Of a DNA stretch of 64,000 bases, positions 9,762 to 17,692 are shown piece after piece (positions within the stretch are counted from its first letter, which is position 1; each line of letters starts with the position of its first letter). A model generated the notes under the pieces. The model was not told where the DNA came from and made no database searches. It saw only the letters and a program-made list of their open reading frames with translations. The translations under genes and the position numbers were made by a program. Source of the stretch: Planctomycetota bacterium. Lineage in GTDB: Bacteria; Planctomycetota; Phycisphaerae; Phycisphaerales; SM1A02. The stretch covers positions 1 through 64,000 of the forward strand of contig JAAERN010000147.1 of NCBI GenBank assembly GCA_024230295.1. Reading direction: 5' to 3'.

Positions 9762-10145
9762 ATGACACGGCACCAGGAACAGATTGACGCCGTCGTGCAA
9801 CGAGGCTTGCAGAAGATTCTGAGCAAGGGTCTGAACGACCCTCGCGTGCGTGGTCTGGTAACAGTGACACAGGTCAGCGTCAGCCCTGACTCAAGCATGG
9901 CGAAGGTAGGGTGTTCGGTGATTCCGGCGGAACACACGAAGGGCTCGCTTCACGGGCTGAATGCCGCGGCCGGTTGGATTGGTAGGCGGCTTGGCGAGGA
10001 AGTTCGTATGCGTCGCATTCCTCGACTTCGGTTCGTAGAAGACGCGTCCATCAAGCGAGAGTCCCGAGTTCTCGGGGCCATTCAAGAAGCGGTACGGCGT
10101 GAAGATGCCGAGGCGGACCGCGGGCAGAGGGAATCCGATTCATGA
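9762..10145 (+). CDS. rbfA: Ribosome-binding factor A
   Basis: Small KH-fold protein needed for late 30S maturation and 16S 5' end processing. Start taken at ATG 9762, with GGGAG at 9750-9754, seven bases upstream; a TTG at 9744 would overlap the Shine-Dalgarno sequence. The 127-residue product starts with TRHQEQIDAVVQRGL, contains NDPRVRGLVTVTQVSVSPD (the family's conserved DPR and VSxD strand) and IPRLRFVEDASIKRESR, which corresponds to the PxLxFxxDxSxxxxxxI motif of RbfA. It lies 21 bases after infB, the usual order, and overlaps the next gene by four bases (ATGA). Confidence 0.93.
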   Translation: MTRHQEQIDAVVQRGLQKILSKGLNDPRVRGLVTVTQVSVSPDSSMAKVGCSVIPAEHTKGSLHGLNAAAGWIGRRLGEEVRMRRIPRLRFVEDASIKRESRVLGAIQEAVRREDAEADRGQRESDS

Positions 10146-11212
10146 AGAACTCGAAGGAATACGCAGCGAAGTTTGCTTCTCAGATCAAGAAGCTCAAGAA
10201 GCGATCAGACCCGCTCGACATGTCGGGTCCGCTTGAAGTGCTGATCTATTCGCAACTCCTATGGGAGTCGAATGCCTCTCAGGCTGATGAGGCGTGGGAC
10301 AGTTTGCTGGCGGCACGACTGGACTGGCACGAGATCAGGGTCTCGACACCTGGTGAGATCGCCGAGATGTGTGGTGACACATCGGCGGAGGCTCTCGATC
10401 GCGGCGCTCGGCTCAAGGCGATGTTGAACCATCTCTATCAGCGGCATCATGAGGTGACAATTGATCCCGAACTTGAACTCGGCAAGCGGGATCTCCGTGC
10501 CTCGATCGAGGCGCTTGATGGTATGACGCCCTATGTCGCAACACGTTGGTTGCTGCTGTGTGGGGAGATCGGCGGTGTTCCCGTTGACGAACAGTTGTGT
10601 TGGATGCTCGGGAATGCGGGCTGTATCGACGATTCTGCGTCAGTGGATGAGGTATCCGCGTGGGTTAGCCGGCAGGTCAAGTCGGATGACGCGTATCGCG
10701 TGCATGCAACCTTGCAGGCGTGGGTGAACGGGCAATCGGATCGTGTTTCCAAGCGTCGAGCAAAGGACCTTCAGGCTGCAGAGCGGGCTGCCAAAAAGAA
10801 GCGTGGGGACATCATCGCAAGCCGCAATAAGGCTCAAAAAGTGGCTGCAGAGAAGCGAAAAGAGGCTGCCGAACGCGCGGCTGCCAGGAAGGCGGCAGCG
10901 GCCCTTGCAGAGCAAGAGGCTTTGGAGCAGGCCGCCAAGAAGACTACGAAGAAGACCGCTAAGAAGACCACCAAGAAGACCACTAAAAAGGCTACTACAA
11001 AGACCACGAAGAAGACCTCGAAGAAGGTTGCCAAGAAGCCCGCCAAGAAGGCCGCCAAGAAGACCACCAAGAAGACCACCAAGAAGCCTGCCAAGAAGAC
11101 CGCCAAGAAGCCTGCCAAGAAGGCAGCAAAGAAGACCGCCAAGAAGACCGCCAAGAAGGCAGCCAAGAAGAAGACTTCTAAGAAACGCAGCACATCGCGA
11201 AGCCGAAAGTGA
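10142..11212 (+). CDS. Endonuclease III-like helix-hairpin-helix protein with histone H1-like Lys-rich tail
   Basis: 356 residues in two halves. Residues about 28-160 follow the endonuclease III fold: a helical start (GPLEVLIYSQLL, similar to the opening helix of Nth), then a hairpin LDGMTPYVATRWLLLCG and VPVDEQLCWML, equivalent to LPGVGRK...AVDTH of E. coli Nth. Spacing is identical (18 residues) but the catalytic Lys is Tyr131, whereas the Asp (Asp149) is kept. No C-terminal iron-sulfur cysteines follow. Residues about 265-356 are almost only Lys, Thr and Ala in KKTTKK/KKPAKK repeats, as in bacterial histone H1-like tails. This suggests a DNA-binding protein without AP-lyase activity; it could be structural or a glycosylase. 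Translationally coupled to rbfA (ATGA) and to the next gene (GTGA). The fold assignment is by eye. Confidence 0.7.
   Translation: MKNSKEYAAKFASQIKKLKKRSDPLDMSGPLEVLIYSQLLWESNASQADEAWDSLLAARLDWHEIRVSTPGEIAEMCGDTSAEALDRGARLKAMLNHLYQRHHEVTIDPELELGKRDLRASIEALDGMTPYVATRWLLLCGEIGGVPVDEQLCWMLGNAGCIDDSASVDEVSAWVSRQVKSDDAYRVHATLQAWVNGQSDRVSKRRAKDLQAAERAAKKKRGDIIASRNKAQKVAAEKRKEAAERAAARKAAAALAEQEALEQAAKKTTKKTAKKTTKKTTKKATTKTTKKTSKKVAKKPAKKAAKKTTKKTTKKPAKKTAKKPAKKAAKKTAKKTAKKAAKKKTSKKRSTSRSRK
10930..11190 (+). repeat. Low-complexity tandem AAGAAGACC-type repeat coding a Lys/Thr/Ala tail
   Basis: About 260 bases built from imperfect repeats of AAGAAGACC, ACCAAGAAG and GCCAAGAAG. They encode the basic tail of the preceding protein. 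Such DNA can expand or contract by slippage, so tail length likely differs between strains. The opposite strand is open across it (LLGGLLGG-type) only because of the repeat composition. Confidence 0.85.
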
Positions 11213-12645
11213 TTCTTGGTGTACTGACCTTGGTCGTGTGCGGATCAGCCACTCCTGGAAGCGGTGAGTGGGCCGTCTCAGAGTTGGAGAGACTCGAGAT
11301 CGACCGGCCCGAAGAAGGGCCACCATTGTGCTGGAGCCACGCCGCCTTTCGAAGCAGCGCGCTTGAGTTGATTCGCGGTCGTGAGGCTGAGCATGACGGG
11401 AATCAACGCGAGGCGGCTGTGGCCTACGGCGAAGCCATTTTATTCGATCCGACCAACGAGACCGCATGGCTCGGCCTGGCCAAGATCGCATCTCAGAATC
11501 GAAACCGAAAACTCGCAGACAAGGCATGGGCCAAGCGTCTTGAATTGTGCCCAAGGGACGTCAATGCACTTCGAGCAACTGCCGAGCTTGCATTTTTTCA
11601 GGCGCGGTATAGCGATGCCGTGGGACTGCTGTTGCGGCATCGCGCAGAATCGCCAGACTTGGACGAAATAGAACGTGCCCGATTGGATGCAGTGATCGGA
11701 ACCTCGCTTGCCGAGATTGGCGAAGTTGAATCTGCGACGGCAATTCATGGGCAGGCTGAGGAGCAGCTTCGATTGCTTGCCAACACGATTGCGGTTGACC
11801 ACTCAACTCGGCGAGAATGGGAATGGCTAATCCGGCAGCTCGCCGCCGTGAAGTCGACGGATCTTGCTTTGGTTGCTGCGCGTGCGAGATTGGAGAGCGG
11901 GAAACTCGCCATGTCAGCAGATCGTGGTCGGATGACGTCCATGTGCATCGTACTGAATGCACTGGCCCGCGATGCTGCGGCGACCACGGAACTGATCGAG
12001 TCACTTCCGAGTGACGATCTTCGGCTCCGATTGGAGTTTCGTGCTCCGTTGTCTCCGGCGATGATGCGATACCGCGCCTCGACGATTCATGCCACCCTTG
12101 GCGACCGTTCTGGCGCAATCGACCTGTTGAATGATGCAGTGCACTTGGATCCTGATGTGCCGGGTGTGCTCAACAATCTCGGGTACATGTTGCTTGAGCA
12201 GGATCCGAACTCGGTGGACGCCGCGAGGTATCTAGAGCGGGCGTTGGAACTTGATTCGGAGGATGCCGGTACGCTCGACAGCGTGGGGTACCTTCGGCTA
12301 TTGCAAAGCCGTATTCAGGATGGGCCTCAGGGGCGTGGTGCTTTGAGCCTTCTGCGAGACGCCACTCGCCGCACCGACCATATGGATCCAATCATCCTGC
12401 TGCACCTCGGAGATGCAGAGCAGGCGGCTGGCCTCGATCAGGCAGCTCGATCGACGTGGAGGCATGCGTTGGCACTCATGGAGCATCCGGAGTTTCAGGC
12501 GGAGCGCACGCGTTCATACGACGGTGTGCAGGGCGAGGACTGGGGGATTCACGTTGTCCCTTCGGCGGATCTGTATCATCTTGAGTTTGGTGATGTCGCG
12601 ACTGCACTTCGCCAGCGACTTGCCGAACAGACTTTAGAAGACTGA
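11209..12645 (+). CDS. Secreted or lipid-anchored TPR-repeat protein
   Basis: 478 residues. GTG start 11209 overlaps the stop of the preceding gene (GTGA). A short hydrophobic N-terminus (about residues 1-16, with VVCGS) could be a signal peptide, possibly a weak lipobox. From about residue 55 the protein consists of helix pairs of TPR type, for example AAVAYGEAILFDPTNETAWL, ALDSVGYLRLL-like helices and the segment GVLNNLGYMLLEQDPNS, which is the classic TPR consensus. A late segment GTLDSVGYLRLLQS matches the pattern of TPR proteins that process membrane peptides. No enzyme motif is present. Role: protein-protein scaffold, partner unknown. It closes a run of overlapping genes begun at rbfA and precedes yebC by 24 bases. 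Confidence 0.75.
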   Translation: MILGVLTLVVCGSATPGSGEWAVSELERLEIDRPEEGPPLCWSHAAFRSSALELIRGREAEHDGNQREAAVAYGEAILFDPTNETAWLGLAKIASQNRNRKLADKAWAKRLELCPRDVNALRATAELAFFQARYSDAVGLLLRHRAESPDLDEIERARLDAVIGTSLAEIGEVESATAIHGQAEEQLRLLANTIAVDHSTRREWEWLIRQLAAVKSTDLALVAARARLESGKLAMSADRGRMTSMCIVLNALARDAAATTELIESLPSDDLRLRLEFRAPLSPAMMRYRASTIHATLGDRSGAIDLLNDAVHLDPDVPGVLNNLGYMLLEQDPNSVDAARYLERALELDSEDAGTLDSVGYLRLLQSRIQDGPQGRGALSLLRDATRRTDHMDPIILLHLGDAEQAAGLDQAARSTWRHALALMEHPEFQAERTRSYDGVQGEDWGIHVVPSADLYHLEFGDVATALRQRLAEQTLED

Positions 12646-12669
12646 CTTTTTTTCAGGAGGGTTCCACCG

Positions 12670-13419
12670 ATGGCCGGTCACAGCAAGTGGGCGAACATCA
12701 AGCATCGCAAGGCACGCCAGGACGCCGTCAAGGGCAAGGCCTGGTCCAAGGCTAGCCGTGCCATCATGGCGGCGGTCAAGCAGGGCGATCCTGATCCCGA
12801 TACGAATCTTAAGTTGCGGTATGCCATCGAAGACGCCAAGAGCGTCAACATGCCCAAAGACACCATCAAGAAGGCCATTGAGAAGGCAAGTGGTGAAGGT
12901 AATGATGGGGCGACGTATCAGGATGTCAGATACGAGGGCTATGGCGCTGGTGGTATTGCCATCATCGTCGACTGCCTGACAGAAAATGTGCAGCGGACTG
13001 CGCCCATCGTTCGCCATGCGTTCGAGAAGCACGGCGGGAATCTCGCCAAGACGGGCGCGGTGTCGTTCGGATTCCACACCAAGGGTGTCATCCTTATTGA
13101 AGATGGAAAGACGACGGAAGAGCAGTTGATGGAAGTTGCGCTCGAAGCCGGAGCCGAAGACATCGTCGAGCATGGAGGCGGGTTCGAAGTGACGACCGAT
13201 GTGCCCTCCTTTATCGCGGTCAAAGATGCGATTGATGCAGCAGGAATCGAAACCGTCAGTGGCGAGATCACGATGGTTCCGGATACGACCGTGGCGTGCG
13301 ATGCAGATCTAGCCGCGAAGGTTCTGAAGCTTATCGACATCATCGAAGAGTGCGATGATGTTCAGAAGGTCCACAGCAACGCCGATATCTCGGAAGAGGT
13401 CATGGCTTCACTCGAATGA
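12670..13419 (+). CDS. yebC: YebC/PmpR-family DNA-binding and translation-associated protein
   Basis: 249 residues, the usual length for this family. ATG 12670 follows a strong AGGAGG at about 12656-12661. The N-terminus MAGHSKWANIKHRKA is the family hallmark, followed by NMPKDTIKKAIEKASG and YEGYGAGGIAIIVDCLTEN, also diagnostic. The fold is three domains around an acidic cavity. Family members act as transcription regulators; some (for example in Bacillus and mitochondria) relieve ribosome stalling. In many bacteria yebC lies next to ruvC; here it is between a TPR gene and acylphosphatase, with which it overlaps by four bases (ATGA). Confidence 0.96.
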   Translation: MAGHSKWANIKHRKARQDAVKGKAWSKASRAIMAAVKQGDPDPDTNLKLRYAIEDAKSVNMPKDTIKKAIEKASGEGNDGATYQDVRYEGYGAGGIAIIVDCLTENVQRTAPIVRHAFEKHGGNLAKTGAVSFGFHTKGVILIEDGKTTEEQLMEVALEAGAEDIVEHGGGFEVTTDVPSFIAVKDAIDAAGIETVSGEITMVPDTTVACDADLAAKVLKLIDIIEECDDVQKVHSNADISEEVMASLE

Positions 13420-13694
13420 GCGAAGCTCGCCGCGCCATCGTGTTTCGGGGGCGAGTACAGGGCGTTGGATTCCGGTGGACCACGGCGAAGGTGGCCGAGC
13501 GGTTCGCTGTTTGCGGGTGGGTACGCAATGAATCTGATGGGTCCGTGCGTTGCGAGATCGAAGGCGATGAGCGTGAGATCGAAGCATTTCTCGCCGCCAT
13601 CGAGGAGGCGATGCCGGGGCATGTCTCGGATCGCGAAGACGTGCCGATGAGCACATCAAATCTCCCAAGGCGTGGATTCGAGATCAGGCACTGA
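13416..13694 (+). CDS. acyP: Acylphosphatase
   Basis: Hydrolyses acyl phosphates such as acetyl phosphate or 1,3-bisphosphoglycerate. At 92 residues it has the normal size. The active-site loop GRVQGVGFRW contains the catalytic Arg (residue about 20), and GWVRNESDGSV contains the catalytic Asn (about 38). C-terminal strand GFEIRH completes the fold. The ATG overlaps the yebC stop, so both are translated from one message. The gene is complete and no change at catalytic positions is seen. Confidence 0.95.
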   Translation: MSEARRAIVFRGRVQGVGFRWTTAKVAERFAVCGWVRNESDGSVRCEIEGDEREIEAFLAAIEEAMPGHVSDREDVPMSTSNLPRRGFEIRH

Positions 13695-14093
13695 TCGATT
13701 GTGGCACGCGGCGCGGTCGCAATGCAGCCTGGCAGTTCAGCAAAGTGCGTCGAAAGCTCCGTCGATGTTTGAACTGACGATGGCTTCCCCTTGGCGAACT
13801 TGACGCCACCTATGCGACTCAAGCAATCGGTGGTGGGGCAGATTGACTTATGCAGGCCTGCCTCATCGTTGAGTCGAGGGCATGTGCCGCACGCGTCGCG
13901 ATGACTTTGAAGTTGAGGATTCCCCAAGAGGAGTAACCGGGCGGCCAATATGCCTGTTGACCGCCACGGTCACTTCCAGAGAGGAGTCATTGAATTGATC
14001 ATTGGTCACGTCGCTTGCCCTGCCGCCGTCGTTCATGGCGAGCATCTAACCATGGATTGCCGGTACTTCCCGCAATCCTGCCGAAAGTCACCG
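13695..14093. other. About 400 bases without a recognisable gene
   Basis: Short open frames exist on both strands, the longest being on the minus strand from 13948 down through the acyP gene. Its codon content and lack of family resemblance do not convince me. The segment is downstream of the minus-strand DUF1080 gene terminator and after acyP. It may hold a decayed gene; I could not recognise one. Confidence 0.4.
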
Positions 14094-14135
14094 AAAAAAA
14101 CCATGAGGTCTTTGGCGTTCGCCCAAGGCGGACCT
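14094..14135 (-). terminator. Rho-independent terminator for the DUF1080 gene
   Basis: Read on the minus strand, AGGTCCGCCTTGGGCG pairs with CGCCAAAGACCT around a two-base loop with small mismatches, and is followed by ATGG and seven T residues (the A run at 14094-14100). It lies about 90 bases past the stop of the minus-strand gene ending at 14224. Confidence 0.65.
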
Positions 14136-14223
14136 GTGAAGAGTGGATACCCATCAACGCGCTTCAATACGGCGATCTTGGCCCTGATTGGTGGGTGTCC
14201 AGCATTGCGCTTCGCCGCTCGCC

Positions 14224-14868
14224 CTATGGCCGAGCAGGTCCATCTTCACGGAGCGGTGTCAGCCGGATGTTCCGCCAGCGAATCTGCCCAGGATCGGCCG
14301 CACTGTGCACCTGTAGCGCAACGAAGCCTTCAGCGTCCTGGTTGTCAGTGAGATCTGCGCACGGCACGCCGTTGATCCAGGTGCGAAGCCGATCGCCATC
14401 GGCTTCGATGCGCAGCGTATTCCACTCGTAGATGCTCGGCACAGCCGCCATGGCAGCGGCGTCATCCTTGAGTGGGGCGAGCCATCCGCGGCCAGCTTCG
14501 TCGTAGATGCCGCCGGTCCATCGCCGGTCTGAGTGATCGAGTTCACATTGATAGCCCGTGACGCGCTCGTCGCCTTCGCGCTGCCGCGAGCGGAACTGCA
14601 CGCCCGAGTTGATCGCCGCGTCCCACTTGAACTCGAGTTCGAGAATGAAGTCGCCGTACACTTCATTTGTGCGAAGAAAGGTATTTGGTCCCGGCCCGCG
14701 CGTGCCGACGATCTGACCCCGCTCGACCGTGTATGTCGCATCGCCACCGACTTTGGTCCAGCCTACGAGGTCAGTGCCATTGAAAAGCGGCTTGGAGGCT
14801 GGGGCGCATGCTGTGAGTAGTCCGAGCCCAAGAAGCGCAAGCAGGCTAGGAGCATGTCGTCTGTTCAT
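14224..14868 (-). CDS. DUF1080 (3-keto-disaccharide hydrolase-like) lipoprotein
   Basis: Start taken at ATG 14868 because it begins a lipoprotein signal: MNRRHAPSLLALLG then LLTAC, so Cys21 would be lipid-modified. An upstream reading to 14949 adds 27 residues with no signal character. The mature part begins with KPLFNGTDLVGWTKVGG, the usual opening of the DUF1080/LamG-like fold, and continues through GDFILELEFKW, NSGVQFRSR, YEWNTLRIEADGDRLRTWINGV and GFVALQVHSA, all expected strands of this family. Planctomycetes carry many of these proteins, which bind or cleave oligosaccharides outside the cytoplasm. At about 214 residues it is a single-domain member. Followed by a terminator at 14094-14135. 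Confidence 0.9.
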   Translation of the reverse strand: MNRRHAPSLLALLGLGLLTACAPASKPLFNGTDLVGWTKVGGDATYTVERGQIVGTRGPGPNTFLRTNEVYGDFILELEFKWDAAINSGVQFRSRQREGDERVTGYQCELDHSDRRWTGGIYDEAGRGWLAPLKDDAAAMAAVPSIYEWNTLRIEADGDRLRTWINGVPCADLTDNQDAEGFVALQVHSAADPGQIRWRNIRLTPLREDGPARP

Positions 14869-14984
14869 GCGGCCAAGGATACTGGGATCGCCACTGCCAC
14901 TGCGAAGCCTTTGCGTCCTCACCGCATGCCACGCCGAAAGGCGCGGCATTGAGGATTGGATTTCGGAGATCTTTGGCCGTCTGG

Positions 14985-15452
14985 CTACATGGCTGCAGAA
15001 CCGATGTTGCCCAGATCAATGCACGCGTGCGTCGGCTCGCAGACGGCTTCTGCATTCCACTGTTCGATGAGACTTAGCAGGTCATTGACACCGATTTCTT
15101 GATCGCCATCAATGTCGGCGCGGCAGGCGTGTGCGTTGCCGCTTGGTCCGGTGGGGACCTCGGTCCAATCACAGCTAGCTGTATCAATCTGGCATCCGTT
15201 GACGGATCCGGCATGTCGCATTTCGAGCCGACCATCTGACCAGAGTCGGTGGTACACAACATATCGGTCAGGATTACTCACTCCGCCGCCTTGTTCGCTC
15301 GTCACACCAAACCAGACGACAGTTGCCTCGCCAGTCGTGGCGGGTGCGGTCAAGCCCGCATGAGCAAGCCCTGCGTTACTACCGTTCAATCCAATGGCCA
15401 AGAGGCCGAGGCCGACCAAGCCGATTGCGCCCGCCATGAAGTGCTGTGACAT
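14985..15452 (-). CDS. Small secreted protein with dockerin-like calcium loop
   Basis: 155 residues from ATG 15452; GGGAGAA at 15462-15468 supports this start. An N-terminal hydrophobic segment (about 8-32) serves as a signal peptide. The middle (about 45-100) has no family resemblance but contains a VVWFGVTSEQ strand and several cysteines. Near the C-terminus, CRADIDGDQEIGVNDLLSLI has the calcium-loop pattern DxDGDxxIxxxDLL of dockerin-like repeats that end many Phycisphaerae secreted proteins. Only one loop is present, and about 25 further residues with two cysteines follow, unlike the usual terminal position. Function unknown. Monocistronic, next to the DUF1080 lipoprotein on the same strand. 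Confidence 0.72.
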   Translation of the reverse strand: MSQHFMAGAIGLVGLGLLAIGLNGSNAGLAHAGLTAPATTGEATVVWFGVTSEQGGGVSNPDRYVVYHRLWSDGRLEMRHAGSVNGCQIDTASCDWTEVPTGPSGNAHACRADIDGDQEIGVNDLLSLIEQWNAEAVCEPTHACIDLGNIGSAAM

Positions 15453-15633
15453 TCTCTGTTCTCCCAATGTATTCGTTTTTGTTCGTACAAGATTGCAATG
15501 AACCGAGACTATCGAGCGTCACGTTCGTTGTCGATAGAATTCATCTCGATCTGGGGTCGGCCCATTACGAATCCTTTCGCTTCCTGGCGCAGGCGGCAAC
15601 CCGATGCCGAGCCATCCTCCGTATCCTCTTGGC

Positions 15634-16338
15634 ATGTCAACGTCACCCGTCGCCATCATCACCGCCGCTTCGAAGGGAATTGGAGCGGCCTGCGCTCGGA
15701 AACTTGCAGAGGACGGCTACCGCGTGGCCCTTATGTCTCGCAGCGAGGCGGGACGCGCTGTTGCCGAAGAGATCGATGGCGCGTGGCTTCAGGGCGACTT
15801 GACCAACGACTCTGACATTGCCGCGCTTGTGGATACGGCGCGTGAGCGGTGGAACCGCCTTGACGCTGCCATTATCAACACGGGCCATCTGGCGACCGGC
15901 CCGCTGCTCGAACTGGATGACGATGCGTGGCGGGCCGGGCTCGACATGGTGCTGCTCAGCGTCATGCGTGTTGCCAAGCGCGCCGTGCCACTCATGCGAG
16001 AGTCCGGCGGTGGAGCGATTGTCTGTACCAGTGGCGCGGCGGCGCGGGATGTCATGGATGACTATCCAATCTCGACAGTGCTGCGAAGTGGACTGACTGC
16101 GATGGTGCGCCTTGCATCACGGCAATGGGCACCGGACATTCGCGTCAACGCCGTCATGCCTGGATTCGTCGAGACGTTTGATGTTCCGGTGGAGATCATT
16201 GAGCAGATTCCTGCCGGACGCGCGGCCGAGCCGGCCGAGTTGGCTGGCCTTATGGCCTGGCTCTGTTCGGACGCAGCCCGGTACGTCACGGGCGAGTCGA
16301 TCTGCATGGACGGCGGACTGACCCGCGCGGTCCGATGA
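15634..16338 (+). CDS. Short-chain dehydrogenase/reductase family protein lacking the catalytic lysine
   Basis: 234 residues from ATG 15634 (an ATG at 15604 would add ten residues of no value). The Rossmann opening IITAASKGIGAAC is the nucleotide-binding TGxxxGIG motif, and GDLTN, INTGHLATGP, and the C-terminal RVNAVMPGFVET and SDAARYVTGESICMDGG are typical of FabG-like SDRs. The active-site Ser (CTSGAAA, about 133) is present. The YxxxK motif is not: DDYPISTVLRSGL has Thr where Lys is needed. A known SDR subgroup has the same P-I-x-x-x-L-R-x-G-L pattern, so this is likely an inherited variant, not damage. It overlaps the next glycosyltransferase by four bases (ATGA), suggesting a common pathway. 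Confidence 0.88.
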   Translation: MSTSPVAIITAASKGIGAACARKLAEDGYRVALMSRSEAGRAVAEEIDGAWLQGDLTNDSDIAALVDTARERWNRLDAAIINTGHLATGPLLELDDDAWRAGLDMVLLSVMRVAKRAVPLMRESGGGAIVCTSGAAARDVMDDYPISTVLRSGLTAMVRLASRQWAPDIRVNAVMPGFVETFDVPVEIIEQIPAGRAAEPAELAGLMAWLCSDAARYVTGESICMDGGLTRAVR

Positions 16339-17510
16339 CGGCGATCTGGATTATTGCGGTGTGCGCCGCGATCTGGTGGCTCGTGCAGGGTGTGTGCATC
16401 GCAAGAACACTTCGCTCAGTTTGCCCGCTTCCGGAAGGCCAATTCACACCCGAGATTTCGGATGCACCGTTCGTGTCCATTATTTGCCCGGCACGGGACG
16501 AAGCCGATGCGATCGAGGCGGCCACCCGCTCGCGGTTGATGGATTCAGCCCCATGGATGGAGTTCATCTTCATCGACGATCGTTCGACGGATGGAACAGG
16601 CGCGATGCTCGAGCAGGTTGTGGAGGGCGACGACCGTGCTTCGGTGCATCACATTGAATCGCTTCCGAGCGGATGGCTCGGGAAGGTGCATGCGCAGCAG
16701 GTAGGCGTGGAAGCCGCGCGCGTTGCCAAAGATGGTTGGTTCCTGTTCAGCGACGGTGACACGCATGTGCATCCGGGGGCGGTCGAATCGGCACTTAGCT
16801 GGGCTGAGTGTGAGAGGGCCGACCATGTGGCGCTTACGCCCCGAATTGTGAGAGGAAGTCTGCTGCTCCGCCTCTGCATCGCGCCGCTCATGCGTGTGTT
16901 GGTGTGCTCACTCCGGCTGTGGGTCGCCAACGATGACCGGCAGCCACGCGCGATGGGCGTGGGCGCTTTCAATCTTGTTCGCCGCACTGCATTGGAACGC
17001 GCTGGTGGACTCAAGCAGCTCCGCTTGGAGGTGGCCGATGACGTCGGAATTGCCCGAATTGTCAAAGATTCCGGAGGTCGTAGTCGCGTTGCAATTGGCG
17101 CAGCGTGGCTTGAAATCGAGTGGTACCGAACGGCCGGCCAGTTCCTTCGGGGAAGCGAGAAGGGGGTTGCGAAGGCGCGGAGTCGAACGGGCATTCTCAT
17201 TGCAGGGCTGTTGGCATCGATCATTGCTGCGCTTGATGTGTCGCCCTTTGTGTTGATGGTATGGCTGCCGTCCCCCCCGGCCCTGCTTGCCGCATCCACA
17301 AGCGCCGCTGCGCTACTGCTGGGTCTCCTGCTCGCAGCACGCTTCGGTTTGCCAAGATACTGGTCGCTGCTGGCACCGTTTGGCCTGATCGCCGGACTCC
17401 TCATTACGTTTCGCGCGATGGGACTGGCACTTCTTCACGGAGGCGTGCGCTGGCGAGGCGACTCGCACACTCTTGAGTCGACCGCTGCTGGAGAGCGTGT
17501 TCGGTTGTGA
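16335..17510 (+). CDS. Family 2 glycosyltransferase, HpnB/CrtQ-like membrane enzyme
   Basis: 391 residues. Residues 1-24 form a membrane helix; the GT-A domain follows with FVSIICPARDEADAIE, the nucleotide-binding FIFIDDRSTDGTG, a DxD-like SDGDTHV, and LPSGWLGKVHAQQ, which corresponds to the PxGWxGKxxA motif of hopanoid- and carotenoid-associated transferases. The catalytic-base region LEVADDVGIARIVK is present. Three or four C-terminal hydrophobic segments (about 285-370) end with GVRWRGDSHTL, the usual tail of this subgroup. It is translationally coupled to the upstream SDR. A lipid-linked acceptor such as a terpenoid or carotenoid is likely by family resemblance; the substrate cannot be named. 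Two hairpins follow at 17542-17564 and 17580-17611. Confidence 0.85.
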   Translation: MTAIWIIAVCAAIWWLVQGVCIARTLRSVCPLPEGQFTPEISDAPFVSIICPARDEADAIEAATRSRLMDSAPWMEFIFIDDRSTDGTGAMLEQVVEGDDRASVHHIESLPSGWLGKVHAQQVGVEAARVAKDGWFLFSDGDTHVHPGAVESALSWAECERADHVALTPRIVRGSLLLRLCIAPLMRVLVCSLRLWVANDDRQPRAMGVGAFNLVRRTALERAGGLKQLRLEVADDVGIARIVKDSGGRSRVAIGAAWLEIEWYRTAGQFLRGSEKGVAKARSRTGILIAGLLASIIAALDVSPFVLMVWLPSPPALLAASTSAAALLLGLLLAARFGLPRYWSLLAPFGLIAGLLITFRAMGLALLHGGVRWRGDSHTLESTAAGERVRL

Positions 17511-17541
17511 GCAACCCACTTTCTCCCGTCCGCAGCCCGCG

Positions 17542-17564
17542 GGTGTCGGCCCCTGGCCGACACC
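17542..17564 (+). terminator. Perfect 10-bp hairpin after the glycosyltransferase gene
   Basis: GGTGTCGGCC (17542-17551) pairs with GGCCGACACC (17555-17564) around a CCT loop. No T tract follows, so termination is uncertain; it may stabilise the mRNA end. Confidence 0.4.
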
Positions 17565-17579
17565 ATTGCCCATGAGGAA

Positions 17580-17611
17580 ATGGCGGAGGAGCCGAAGGCT
17601 CCGTCCGCCAT
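17580..17611 (-). terminator. Hairpin between tRNA-Val and the convergent glycosyltransferase gene
   Basis: ATGGCGGA and GGAGCC pair with GGCTCC and TCCGCCAT around a GAA loop (17580-17611). On the minus strand it lies eight bases past the tRNA-Val 3' end and is followed by TTTCC, so it probably ends the tRNA transcript. It may serve both strands. Confidence 0.5.
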
Positions 17612-17618
17612 TGACGAA

Positions 17619-17692
17619 TGGGCGATACAGGACTCGAACCTGTGACTTCTTCGGTGTAAACGAAGCGCTCTAGCCAACTGAGCTAATCGCCC
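17619..17692 (-). tRNA. tRNA-Val (anticodon TAC)
   Basis: 74 bases form a full cloverleaf on the minus strand: acceptor GGGCGAT pairs with ATCGCCC, D arm AGCTCAGTTGGCTAGAGC, anticodon stem CTTCG/CGAAG around TTTACAC giving UAC, and the T arm with GGTTCGAGTCC. The discriminator base is A, and CCA is not encoded. The 5' base lies directly beside the last base of the upstream gene's stop codon (17693-17695), so the tRNA has to be cut from a message shared with that gene unless a promoter lies inside it. Confidence 0.97.

Noticed and set aside
10930-11190. CRISPR-like repetitive stretch
   Set aside because: Repeat units are short, contiguous and in frame with coding; there are no spacers. No other array-like repeat in the window.
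10640-11554. 304-codon minus-strand frame rich in LLGGLLGG and Arg
   Set aside because: It is antisense to the AAGAAGACC repeat of the Lys-rich tail and its composition follows entirely from that repeat. No start signal.
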